Positions 14,652 to 21,961 of a stretch of 23,170 bases of DNA are shown in pieces. The translations under genes and the position numbers were made by a program. The stretch comes from Chloroflexota bacterium. Lineage in GTDB: Bacteria > Chloroflexota > Dehalococcoidia > UBA2979. The stretch lies in contig CANFFZ010000019.1 in NCBI GenBank assembly GCA_947446155.1, forward strand, positions 1-23,170, given 5' to 3'. The notes under the pieces were generated by a model. The model ran no database searches and was not told where the DNA came from. It saw only the letters and a list, made by a program, of their open reading frames with translations. How positions within the stretch are numbered: position 1 is the first letter of the stretch; the number at the start of each line of letters is the position of its first letter.

Positions 14652-14676
14652 GGTCGCCTCCTCAGCCCTTGGCGGG

Positions 14677-15435
14677 CTAAGCCGTCAGTCGCCGGAAGAT
14701 TGCCTGCGGTAGGGCGTTCAGGATGAGGAATATCGGGCGGAGGAGCGGCGGCGCCCAGACGACCGAGGCGCCTCGATCGAGCCCACCAACGATTGTGGTC
14801 GCGACCTGCTCCGCCGTCTGTGCGAAGAGTCGAGGCTTCATGCCCGCCGTCATCTGCGTCTTCACGAAGCCGGGGCGGACGATCATCACCCGAGCGCCGC
14901 TCCCTCGGAGCGCTTCGCCCAGGCCCCGCGCGAACGCATCCAGACCGGCCTTCGTCGATCCGTAGACATAATTGGCGCGACGTGCGCGCTGCCCGGCTAC
15001 TGACGAGAGCATCACCAGCGTGCCGTGCCCCTGGTCGCGCAGGGCGGAGGCGATCGCCAGACCGCTGGAGACCGCGCCAGCGTAGTTGGTGATGGCCGCG
15101 TGTCCGGCGGTCGTCGGGTCGGCCTCGAACGTGGTCTGATCGCCGAGTGTGCCAAAGGCGACGACCACGAGGTCGAAGTCACCATAGGTCGAGAAGGCCC
15201 CCGCGATGTTCGCCACGTGAGCGTCGATCGCCTCCGCGTCGAAGGGGAGCGCCACGACCTCGACGCCTTTCGAGGTGAGTGAGGCAGCAGCCGTGCGCAT
15301 CACCTCGGGCTGGCGGCCGAGCAGCACCGCGCGCCGCAGGCCCCGAGCCGCGAGGCGTTCAAGGGTGACGAGGGCGATCTCGGAGCCGCCTCCCAGTACC
15401 AGCGCAGAGCGCACCCGACCCAGGGCGTCGGTCAT
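14677..15435 (-). CDS. dprE2: Decaprenylphosphoryl-2-keto-ribose reductase (DprE2)
   Basis: A 252-residue SDR from ATG 15435. Seen: nucleotide-binding LVLGGGSEIALVTLERL (12-28), Ser144/145 (MLSSVAGQRARRANYVYGS), catalytic Tyr158 and Lys162 (YGSTKAG), and the end 'PLLRPIFLILNALPQAIFRRL'. These features match mycobacterial DprE2 closely. DprE2 reduces the 2-keto intermediate made by DprE1 with NADH, giving the polyprenyl-phosphoryl-arabinose donor. The start overlaps the dprE1 stop (ATGA), so the two are translationally coupled, as expected for a two-enzyme epimerase. In other organisms a related SDR could serve another keto-sugar, but the neighbours make this call strong. Confidence 0.88.
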   Translation of the reverse strand: MTDALGRVRSALVLGGGSEIALVTLERLAARGLRRAVLLGRQPEVMRTAAASLTSKGVEVVALPFDAEAIDAHVANIAGAFSTYGDFDLVVVAFGTLGDQTTFEADPTTAGHAAITNYAGAVSSGLAIASALRDQGHGTLVMLSSVAGQRARRANYVYGSTKAGLDAFARGLGEALRGSGARVMIVRPGFVKTQMTAGMKPRLFAQTAEQVATTIVGGLDRGASVVWAPPLLRPIFLILNALPQAIFRRLTA

Positions 15436-16868
15436 CGAGTGTCTCCCTTGCCGCGGTTCGCTCTGCCGCGCATGCGCGCGGAGGCGTGGGCCGTAAGGCC
15501 AAGGCGCCGGTCGAGGTCCGAGGTCATTCGTCCCTGCGGATCGATTCGCGTCTGGACGGCTCGCCATTCATCGATGCGTGGGTACATCACCTCGAGCCAC
15601 TCGGGACGCATGCGCGCGTCCTTCGAGAGGTAGATCCGCCCGCCGCCCTCCGCGACGTTGCGGTCGAGGTCGTCGAGGAAAGCGGCCAGCGCGTCACCTC
15701 GGGCGGCCGGGAGGTCGACGGCAAGCGTCCAGCCGGGTGCGGGGAAGGAGAGCGGGCTGGGGTCGGCGGCACCGAAGCGCTTGAGGACGGCGAGGGTTGC
15801 AGGCACGGGGCCGCTTACGAACGCCTCGACGAGGCGGCGCAGACGATCTTCCTCGCCGAAGGGGACGACGCACTGCCACTGCAGGAACCCGCGCGGACCG
15901 TACACGCGGTTCCATTGGCCGACGATGTCCAGCGGGTAGAAGAACGCCTCCAACGGCTGCAGTTCACCGAGGCGTTCGGGTGGCGTGTTCCGGAACCACA
16001 ATTCGTTGAACAGGCGGGCGGTGAAACGGCTCACCATCAGCGACGGGAAGACCGGAGGCGCGGGTGGGGCCGGGCGCGGCCTCCAACGTCGAGCGTCCTC
16101 GCGGCCCCGCCCGGCGATGGCATCCAACGGTGTGTGATCGCCGCCAGTGATGACACCCCGTCCGAGGCTCGCACCAGCAGTGACGAGGTCGACCCACGCG
16201 ACGGAGTAGTGCGTGCGCGAGTCATCCTCGGTCATGAACGACAGCGTGTGTTCGAGGTCGCTCGTCCGGTACGTGTCGACGGTGATGAAGCGCGTCGGCG
16301 CCGGTATGAGGCGCACTCGTGCCTCCAGGATCACACCAGTGAGGCCCATGCCGCCTGCCGTTGCCCAGAACAGCGCAGGGTCGGACTCGGGCGTCACGAC
16401 ACGCGTCTCTCCGGAGGGCAGCAGCAGCGTCAGCGACTCGACGTGCTGCGCGAACGTGCCGTCGAGGTGATGGTTTTTCCCGTGGACGTCGGAAGCAATC
16501 GCGCCGCCGACAGTCACGTGTCGGGTGCCAGGGGTCACCGGGAGGAACCAGCCAGCCGGGATCGCTGTGCGGATCACGGCCTCGAGGCTCGCGCCGCCCG
16601 CTACGCTCACGCAGCCCCCCGTGTCGATAGGCCCGACGTGGTCGATCGCGGTGGCGTCCAGCACCAACCCGCCGCCGTTCTGGGCCGCGTCGCCGTACGC
16701 GCGGCCCAGCCCTCGAGGGGTGGCGCCACGCGGGCCCGCACCCAGCAGAGCGGTCGTTGCCGCCGGGATGTCCGAGGGCCGCACGATGCGCGCGACGCTG
16801 GCGCCGGTGCGCCCCCAGCCGGTGAGGGCGGCTCGCTCACTGCTCACGGTGCGACGCCTACGGAGCAT
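15432..16868 (-). CDS. dprE1: Decaprenylphosphoryl-beta-D-ribose 2'-oxidase (DprE1)
   Basis: A 478-residue FAD-linked oxidase that follows M. tuberculosis DprE1 throughout: LTGWGRTGASVARIVRP near the N-terminus, GLGRAYGDAAQNGGGLVLD (53-71), PGTRHVTVGGAIASDVHGKNHH (113-134), LFWATAGGMGLTG, FFYPLDIVGQWNRVYGPRGFLQ and LSKDARMRPEWLEVMYPRIDEW. Lys416 aligns with the essential Lys418, and His129 lies in the HGKNHH box with the FAD-near His132. At the position of Cys387 (NICVDFP) this protein has Ala383 (TLAVDLP). It oxidises the 2'-OH of polyprenyl-phosphoryl-ribose. The ATG at 16868 overlaps the end of the GtrA gene by 11 bp. The basic C-terminal tail of about 20 residues is extra compared with the mycobacterial enzyme. 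Confidence 0.9.
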   Translation of the reverse strand: MLRRRRTVSSERAALTGWGRTGASVARIVRPSDIPAATTALLGAGPRGATPRGLGRAYGDAAQNGGGLVLDATAIDHVGPIDTGGCVSVAGGASLEAVIRTAIPAGWFLPVTPGTRHVTVGGAIASDVHGKNHHLDGTFAQHVESLTLLLPSGETRVVTPESDPALFWATAGGMGLTGVILEARVRLIPAPTRFITVDTYRTSDLEHTLSFMTEDDSRTHYSVAWVDLVTAGASLGRGVITGGDHTPLDAIAGRGREDARRWRPRPAPPAPPVFPSLMVSRFTARLFNELWFRNTPPERLGELQPLEAFFYPLDIVGQWNRVYGPRGFLQWQCVVPFGEEDRLRRLVEAFVSGPVPATLAVLKRFGAADPSPLSFPAPGWTLAVDLPAARGDALAAFLDDLDRNVAEGGGRIYLSKDARMRPEWLEVMYPRIDEWRAVQTRIDPQGRMTSDLDRRLGLTAHASARMRGRANRGKGDTR

Positions 16869-17334
16869 GCGAGGCCGCCTCGGTGTGCGGGGTCGCGAAG
16901 ACCCACAGGCGCAGCAGCGTGAAGTTCCACACGATGACGATCGCGATGCTCGCTCCCTGGGCGACGGCGAGCGCCATCGAGGACTCGCCGGCGAGGGCGT
17001 TCACGCTGGAGAAAACGAGTGCGGAGGCGACGGCACTCGACGTGAAGGTGGCAGCGAAACGAGTGACCGTGCCGGCGGAGTCACCGGTGTGCTGAGCCTG
17101 GAACGCGAACCTCGAGTTCAGGACGTAGGCGAGGACTGAGGTCGCGATGTAGGCCCCGGTGCTCGCGGCGGTGGCGGGCAGGCCGCTCCGCCAGCCGAAG
17201 GCGGCGACCATCGTGGCGAAGAGCGCGACGTTGAGCGAGGTCGTGAACCAGCCGATCAGAAGATACCCGGCGAACTGTCGGGCAGTGAGCGGCAGGGCAG
17301 TGAAGCGCATCCGCACGGGCTGCCTCATTTCCAT
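16858..17334 (-). CDS. GtrA-family small membrane protein (Rv3789-like)
   Basis: A 158-residue protein from ATG 17334; ATG 17328 or 17310 are alternatives, none with a strong ribosome site. Four membrane segments are visible: FAGYLLIGWFTTSLNVALFATMV, a second around ATAASTGAYIATSVLAYVLN followed by SRFAFQ, a third around FTSSAVASALVFSSVNAL and a fourth around VAQGASIAIVIVWNFTLLRLWVF. 'GW.TT.LN' and 'NF.L.R.WVF' are GtrA-family marks. Family members are linked to moving or anchoring polyprenyl-linked sugars. Rv3789, which lies before dprE1 in M. tuberculosis, has been proposed to act in decaprenyl-phosphoryl-arabinose use. The same gene order here supports the same role. Confidence 0.85.
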   Translation of the reverse strand: MEMRQPVRMRFTALPLTARQFAGYLLIGWFTTSLNVALFATMVAAFGWRSGLPATAASTGAYIATSVLAYVLNSRFAFQAQHTGDSAGTVTRFAATFTSSAVASALVFSSVNALAGESSMALAVAQGASIAIVIVWNFTLLRLWVFATPHTEAASHAP

Positions 17335-17418
17335 GTCGCTCGATCGACTGCCTTCGATGGTAGCGCCGCCTCCTTCATCCGACCGGCGTCCTACCAGTCG
17401 AGGCTGAGCTGCAGCGCT

Positions 17419-17429
17419 TAGACTCCGCC
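17419..17429 (+). promoter_or_regulatory. Candidate -10 region (TAGACTCCGCC) upstream of the UbiA gene
   Basis: TAGACT fits TAnnnT-type -10 elements. The same 11-mer TAGACTCCGCC occurs at 12060-12070, just upstream of the ASCH gene on the same strand. No convincing -35 was seen at either site. Confidence 0.3.
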
Positions 17430-17491
17430 CCGAAGCCGCGATCCGTGATGCGCTCGACGACGGACATGGCGCGCGCGGGCGCAGGACGAAG

Positions 17492-18433
17492 ATGGCGATG
17501 TCGACGCAGACGGCCTCGATCACTCCGATGACGCCAACAGGCTTCGTCCTCGACTTCCTCGTTGCGTGCCGTCCGATGCAGTGGCAGAAGAACTTGCTGC
17601 TGTTCGCCGCCTTCCTCTTCTCGGCCCGAGCCGCGTGGACACTCGATGACCCGGATTCGTGGCGGCCGCTGCTCCTCACGGCGTTCGGCGCCTTCTGGTT
17701 GTCCAACGCCATCGCTTCTGGCGAGTACCTCCTGAATGACGCCATCGATTTTGAGCAAGACCGGCTGCACCCGCGGAAGCGCTTCCGGCCGATCGCCTCG
17801 GGGAGAGTGCCGCTGCCGGCCGCGTATGTCGGCGGGGCGGTGTTGGTCCTCGGAGGTGTCATCGGGGCCTTCGTGCTGGATGTGAACTTCGGTATGATTG
17901 CAGCTGGGTACGCGGCGATGATCGCGACCTACTCCCTGTGGCTGAAGCGCGTAGTGATTGTGGACGTGGTGGTCATCGCCTCAGGCTTCGCACTTCGAGC
18001 GGCGGCCGGGGCGGTCGTGATCGACGTGCCGATTTCGCCGTGGCTGTTGGTCTGTACGACGCTGGGTGCGCTGTTCATCGCGGTCGCGAAGCGGAAGCAG
18101 GAACTCGTGCTGTTGAGCGCGGACGCCGCTGCGCATCGAGGGGTGCTCGCGGAGTACACGCTGGACGTCCTCGAACAGATGTCGTCCGTGGCGGCTTCAG
18201 CCACCATCGTCACATACGCGCTCTACGTGGTCAGCGCAGACAACCTGCCCGCCGACCACTCGATGCTGCTCACGCTGCCGCTCGTGCTGTATGGCGTCTT
18301 CCGCTATCGGTTGATCGCAGAACAGCAGCCGGAGAAGAACGCGGACGAATTGATCTCGCGGGACGTGCCGCTGTTGCTGTCTGTGCTGCTCTTCGGACTG
18401 TCGGCGTTCGCAGTGCTGGCAGTCGACTGGTAG
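17492..18433 (+). CDS. UbiA-family decaprenyl-phosphate phosphoribosyltransferase-like protein
   Basis: A 313-residue membrane protein with about eight to nine hydrophobic segments. The first Asp-rich motif is NDAIDFEQDRLHPRKRFRP (82-100), nearly the NDxxDxExDxxHPxKRxRP form of mycobacterial Rv3806c; the second active-site part follows around 'YSLWLKRVVIVDVVVIASGFALRAAAGA'. 'LFIAVAKRKQEL' is also typical of that branch. Rv3806c transfers 5-phosphoribose from PRPP to decaprenyl phosphate, the step before DprE1/DprE2. ATG 17492 follows AGGA at 5 bases. It is divergent from gtrA-dprE1-dprE2 across 157 bp, so the pathway is grouped around one regulatory gap. The lipid chain length is not known. 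Confidence 0.88.
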   Translation: MAMSTQTASITPMTPTGFVLDFLVACRPMQWQKNLLLFAAFLFSARAAWTLDDPDSWRPLLLTAFGAFWLSNAIASGEYLLNDAIDFEQDRLHPRKRFRPIASGRVPLPAAYVGGAVLVLGGVIGAFVLDVNFGMIAAGYAAMIATYSLWLKRVVIVDVVVIASGFALRAAAGAVVIDVPISPWLLVCTTLGALFIAVAKRKQELVLLSADAAAHRGVLAEYTLDVLEQMSSVAASATIVTYALYVVSADNLPADHSMLLTLPLVLYGVFRYRLIAEQQPEKNADELISRDVPLLLSVLLFGLSAFAVLAVDW

Positions 18434-18448
18434 TCGAGGTGTTCGAGC

Positions 18449-18461
18449 CCGCGCTTCGCGG
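18449..18461. terminator. Short hairpin between convergent genes
   Basis: CCGCG-CTT-CGCGG lies in the 30-bp gap between the UbiA and PAC2 stop codons. There is no T-run. The position suits a weak bidirectional terminator only. Confidence 0.25.
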
Positions 18462-18463
18462 CG

Positions 18464-19375
18464 CTACTGCGCGTCGGGGCCCTTGCGCTGGTCGCGTAAG
18501 AACTGCTCTAGGTCGTCCAGAATGTCGCCCGTCGGCGGGAGTTCCGCTGAGACGTCGTCGCCGCCCGGCGAGGGGAGCGACGGTCGCTGGTTGTCGTACT
18601 GCTCTTCCAGTTGGCGGACGTACTGCTGGGCGTCACCACCGGACTCTCGAAGCACCTCGGCCACCTGCTCGTCGAAGCGCTCACCCTGTTCACGTAGATC
18701 GGTGAGGTCGGTCGTGGTGCCGAGTGCACGGTCGAGGAGGGCGATCTGGGCGAGCGCGACGTGGGGGTTCGGGCCAGTGTTGATGTAATGCGGCGACATG
18801 CCCCACAGGCTGGCGTTCTTCCAGCCCTGCGCGCGCAGGTGGAGGTTCAGGACGCCGACGATCCCGGTCTGTCCCTGGTACCTCGACGCGGGCGCCTTCA
18901 GGCCGAAGGCGCTCTCGAAGTCCGGGTGGGACGCCGAGAGGTTGACTGGCAGCGGGCGGGTATGGGGCACGGGCGAACCCTGCGCCCCGAGCGTCACCGA
19001 GGTGGTGCAGGCGGTCTCGCGCAGCATGTCCTCGATCGCCAGCGTGAAGGTGCGCCAGCGCAGGTGAGGCTCCACCCCGGTCATCAGCAAGATGTCGCGG
19101 GAGGTGCCCTCCGGACGGGCGATGAAGATGCGGTTCTCCGGCCAGTCGAGGACGCGCTCACCTCGTTCGAGGCGGACGCGCGGTCGCTGCACGGTGAAGT
19201 CGTAAAACCGCTCGGGGTCGAGGTCGATGAACGGCTGCGCGCCCCAGACCTCGACCAGTGTCTTCACGGCGAGGTTGGCGGCGCCAGGCTGATCGGTGAA
19301 GCCGGAGAAGGCCGCGATCAGCCACGGGTCGCGGAGTGGTTTGACTTCGGACAGCGGACGCAGGGCTTCGTGCAT
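18464..19375 (-). CDS. PAC2-family protein
   Basis: A 303-residue protein. The core 'PWLIAAFSGFTDQPGAANLAVKTLVEVWGA', 'FYDFTVQRPRV', 'RDILLMTGVEPHLRWRTFTLAIEDML', 'SVTLGAQGSPVPHTRPLPVNLSAS' and 'SLWGMSPHYINTGPNPHVAL' is the PAC2 (proteasome assembly chaperone 2-like) fold as found in Actinobacteria and related lineages. The C-terminal 80 residues are charged and probably coiled or disordered, including 'YVRQLEEQYDNQRPSLPS'. The bacterial function is not established; a link to proteasome-like assembly is only by family. The ATG has GAGG 5 bases upstream. It lies 21 bp after the SDR gene, so the pair is an operon. Confidence 0.85.
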   Translation of the reverse strand: MHEALRPLSEVKPLRDPWLIAAFSGFTDQPGAANLAVKTLVEVWGAQPFIDLDPERFYDFTVQRPRVRLERGERVLDWPENRIFIARPEGTSRDILLMTGVEPHLRWRTFTLAIEDMLRETACTTSVTLGAQGSPVPHTRPLPVNLSASHPDFESAFGLKAPASRYQGQTGIVGVLNLHLRAQGWKNASLWGMSPHYINTGPNPHVALAQIALLDRALGTTTDLTDLREQGERFDEQVAEVLRESGGDAQQYVRQLEEQYDNQRPSLPSPGGDDVSAELPPTGDILDDLEQFLRDQRKGPDAQ

Positions 19376-19396
19376 CTGGACCTCGTTCGACGTGCG

Positions 19397-20242
19397 CTAG
19401 GCCTGGGAGTAGCCGGAACCCTTGCGGTCGATGCCAGTGCCCTTGCCGTTGGTGATCCAGCCAAACTCCTGCAGGAGTTGCTGGCTGTAGCCGACGCGGC
19501 CGCTGATCTTGTCCAGCGGCTCCGTCGCACAGAGCAACGCGGCCTGCGCCATCAGCGCCGGCGGCTCACCTCGTGGGTCATCGAGGCCGTCCACCAGGTG
19601 GTGGAAGATCGTGCCGGGCGTGGGGACGACCTGCGAGGGGGAGGAGCAGGCGACTGTCACGCCGTGCTCGTAGACCTCCTGTGCGAGGCCCTGTGTGAAC
19701 CGCTCCAGCGCGGCCTTCGAGGCGCCGTACATCACGCCGCCGGTCGCCTTCGCGCCGGGGTAGGGGCCGCGGCCAGGGCCGATAGCGGCGCCCGAGGAGA
19801 TGTTCACGATGGCGCCGGAGCCCCTCGCAATCATGTCCGGCAAGACGGCGCGGGCGAGCATGAACGGCCCGTGGACGTTTACTGCGAAGGAGCGCATCCA
19901 GCGGCTGGCGGGGTAGTCCACGATCGGGATGTAGTAGTTCAGTGCCGCGTTGTTCACGAGGACGTCGACGGCGCCGAAGGTTTCCTTCGCGGTCTCCGCG
20001 AGGCGGATGCAGTCCTCTTCCTTGGAGACGTCCGCCTGGACGGCGAGGGCTTCGCCACTGGCGTCCTTGATCCGCTGGACGGTGCGTCCGAGGGATCCCT
20101 CGAGTTGGTGGTCGCCCTCGTTCACGGTGCGGGCAGCGCACACGACGCGCGCGCCTTCGCTGGCGAACAGTTCCGCGATGGCCTCGCCGATGCCACGGCT
20201 GGCTCCGGTAACGATGGCGACCTTGCCGTCCAACTTGCCCAC
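19397..20242 (-). CDS. Short-chain dehydrogenase/reductase (classical SDR)
   Basis: A 281-residue protein with a GTG start at 20242 preceded by GGAAGAGG. It has the TGASRGIG cofactor motif (12-19), the NNAA motif (97-100), catalytic Ser around 149/150 and YGASK (Tyr172, Lys176). It contains an unusual insert of about 10 residues before the active site (GRGPYPGAKATGGV) that itself holds a second Y-x-x-x-K (Tyr161-Lys165). Such enzymes oxidise or reduce an alcohol/ketone with NAD(P)(H). Charge at the end of the second strand (AART) suggests NADP(H) use. It is co-oriented with PAC2 and ends 21 bp before it. The substrate is unknown. Confidence 0.88.
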   Translation of the reverse strand: MGKLDGKVAIVTGASRGIGEAIAELFASEGARVVCAARTVNEGDHQLEGSLGRTVQRIKDASGEALAVQADVSKEEDCIRLAETAKETFGAVDVLVNNAALNYYIPIVDYPASRWMRSFAVNVHGPFMLARAVLPDMIARGSGAIVNISSGAAIGPGRGPYPGAKATGGVMYGASKAALERFTQGLAQEVYEHGVTVACSSPSQVVPTPGTIFHHLVDGLDDPRGEPPALMAQAALLCATEPLDKISGRVGYSQQLLQEFGWITNGKGTGIDRKGSGYSQA

Positions 20243-20328
20243 GGCCGTACCTCTTCCGATGTCCCCCGATGCGGCCTACGAAGTCTACACGTCGGGTTCC
20301 TGAGGGCGCACAGGCCCTAGACACGAGG

Positions 20329-20349
20329 CGGCCCCCAAGGCGGGGGCCG
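20329..20349 (-). terminator. GC-rich hairpin downstream of tRNA-Gln
   Basis: CGGCCCCC-AAGGC-GGGGGCCG is an 8-bp perfect GC stem, 15 bp beyond the 3' end of tRNA-Gln on the - strand and before the SDR gene. It probably ends the lspA-rluD-gltX-tRNA-Gln transcript, although no T-run follows. Confidence 0.5.
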
Positions 20350-20363
20350 TCCGAATGCTCGAT

Positions 20364-20437
20364 TGGCTGGGGATCAGGGATTCGAACCCCGACTGACAGA
20401 TCCAGAATCTGCTGTCCTACCTTTAGACGAATCCCCA
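20364..20437 (-). tRNA. tRNA-Gln (anticodon CTG)
   Basis: Acceptor stem TGGGGAT / ATCCCCA, anticodon loop TTCTGGA (CTG) and T-arm GGTTCGAATCC. Discriminator G and CCA are encoded. It starts 54 bp after the gltX stop on the same strand and is probably co-transcribed with it. Confidence 0.95.
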
Positions 20438-20491
20438 GCGACCCACGCAGTATAAGCGGCGCTTCCGGCAGGGTGAACCCCGGGGGAGCCC

Positions 20492-21961
20492 CTACGCCCG
20501 CAGCATCGAGACGGCCCGACGCAGCGAATCGACCGCCTTCGTGTCGCCGAGCAACTCGATGGACTCGAACAGTGGCGGGGAGATGCGCTTCCCGGTCACG
20601 GCGAGCCGCACGAGAGTGAACAGGTCGCCCACCTTCACACTGCTGGTCTCCGCCAGCGCGCGCATGGAGGCCTCGATGGCGGTGGTCTCCCACGGCGTGA
20701 CCGCCTCCAGCGCGTCGGCGACGGACTCGAGGGCACTCGCGGCGCCGGCAGCATCGTCCTTGAACCGCTTCTGCAGGAACTCCTCGCGCGGCGGGGTGGG
20801 CACCTCGTCGAGGTAGAAGAAGTCGACGAGCGCGGTGACGTCGCCGAGTACCTGGATGCGCTCCCGGACGAGCGGCGTGAACGCCTCGACGAACGCGCGG
20901 TCGAGCGGACGGAGCACCTCGGGTGGGAGGGAGAGTTCGAGGCGGCGTGCGAGCAGTTCGGCGAGGTCGCGCTCCGGCATGTCGCGCAGGTAGACGCCGT
21001 TGAGCCAGTTCAGCTTGTCCATGTCGAACGTCGCGGGGTTGAGCGACAGGTCGGCGAGGTCGAACAACTCGATGAGCCGTTCGCGCGTGAAAACGGTGTC
21101 GTCGCCGTGTCCCCAGCCGGTGATGCAGAGGAAGTTCAGCAGTGCGTCCGCGAGGTAGCCCTCCTCGGCGTACTCGAGGACGAACTTGGCGCCGTGCCGC
21201 TTCGAGAGTTTGCCGCCGCCAGGCGCGAGGATGATCGGCGTGTGGACGTACGTCGGGCGCGCGTAGCCGAGGGCATCGAACAGCAGGGCGTGCCTCGGCG
21301 CGGACGGGAGCCACTCGTCGCCGCGGGTGACGTGGGTGATCGCCATCGCGGTGTCGTCGACGGGGTGCGCGAGGTGGTACGTGGGGAAGCCGTCCGACTT
21401 CAGGATGACGAAGTCGTCCAGCGTGCGGTTCTCCACAGTGACGTCGCCGCGCAGCAGGTCGACCACAGTCGTGGTGCCCTCGCGTGGGGTCGCGAAGCGG
21501 ATGACGTGCGGCTCGCCGGCGTCGAGGCGCGCGCGGGCCTCCGCGGGCGCGATCGTGCGGCATTTGCCCTCGTAGCCGGTGGGGCGCTTCTCCTGCTGCT
21601 GGCGCGTGCGAAGGGCGTCGAGTTCTTCCGAGGAGCAGAAGCAGGGGTAGGCGTTGCCCTGCTCGATCAGGCGCTCGGCTGCCGCCTGATACATCGGCAG
21701 CCGCTCAGACTGCACGTACGGCTCGTACGGGCCGCCGATGTCCGGCCCTTCGTCCCAGTCGAGGCCGAGCCAGCGCAACGAGTCGAGGATGCGTTCCAGC
21801 GAGCCCTCGACCGCCCGCGCCTGGTCGGTGTCTTCGAGGCGTACGAGGAACTGGCCACCAGTGTGCCGCGCGTAGAGCCACGTCCACACGGCAGTGCGGA
21901 TGTTGCCGACGTGCGGGTCGCCGGTCGGGCTCGGGGCGTAGCGAACGCGCGCCGGCGTCAT
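20492..21961 (-). CDS. gltX: Glutamyl-tRNA synthetase
   Basis: A 489-residue class I synthetase. The HIGH-type motif is APSPTGDPHVGN (9-20) and the KMSKS-type motif is KLSKRHG (251-257). 'VRLEDTDQAR', 'HPVDDTAMAITHVTRGDEWLPSAP' and 'CITGWG' are GluRS marks. It joins Glu to tRNA-Glu and, in bacteria without GlnRS, also to tRNA-Gln for amidation by GatCAB. The usual 'DDH' and 'GEEHL.ST' read DDT and GDEWLPSA here, a variant form. The ATG overlaps the rluD stop (ATGA). tRNA-Gln lies directly downstream. Confidence 0.95.
   Translation of the reverse strand: MTPARVRYAPSPTGDPHVGNIRTAVWTWLYARHTGGQFLVRLEDTDQARAVEGSLERILDSLRWLGLDWDEGPDIGGPYEPYVQSERLPMYQAAAERLIEQGNAYPCFCSSEELDALRTRQQQEKRPTGYEGKCRTIAPAEARARLDAGEPHVIRFATPREGTTTVVDLLRGDVTVENRTLDDFVILKSDGFPTYHLAHPVDDTAMAITHVTRGDEWLPSAPRHALLFDALGYARPTYVHTPIILAPGGGKLSKRHGAKFVLEYAEEGYLADALLNFLCITGWGHGDDTVFTRERLIELFDLADLSLNPATFDMDKLNWLNGVYLRDMPERDLAELLARRLELSLPPEVLRPLDRAFVEAFTPLVRERIQVLGDVTALVDFFYLDEVPTPPREEFLQKRFKDDAAGAASALESVADALEAVTPWETTAIEASMRALAETSSVKVGDLFTLVRLAVTGKRISPPLFESIELLGDTKAVDSLRRAVSMLRA

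Noticed and set aside
15486..16922. 478-residue + strand frame opposite dprE1
   Set aside because: It has the same span as the well-supported dprE1 on the other strand and no recognisable motif.
19578..21563. 661-residue - strand frame over gltX, tRNA-Gln and the SDR
   Set aside because: It overlaps two clear genes and a tRNA in a different frame and is Arg/His-rich shadow sequence.
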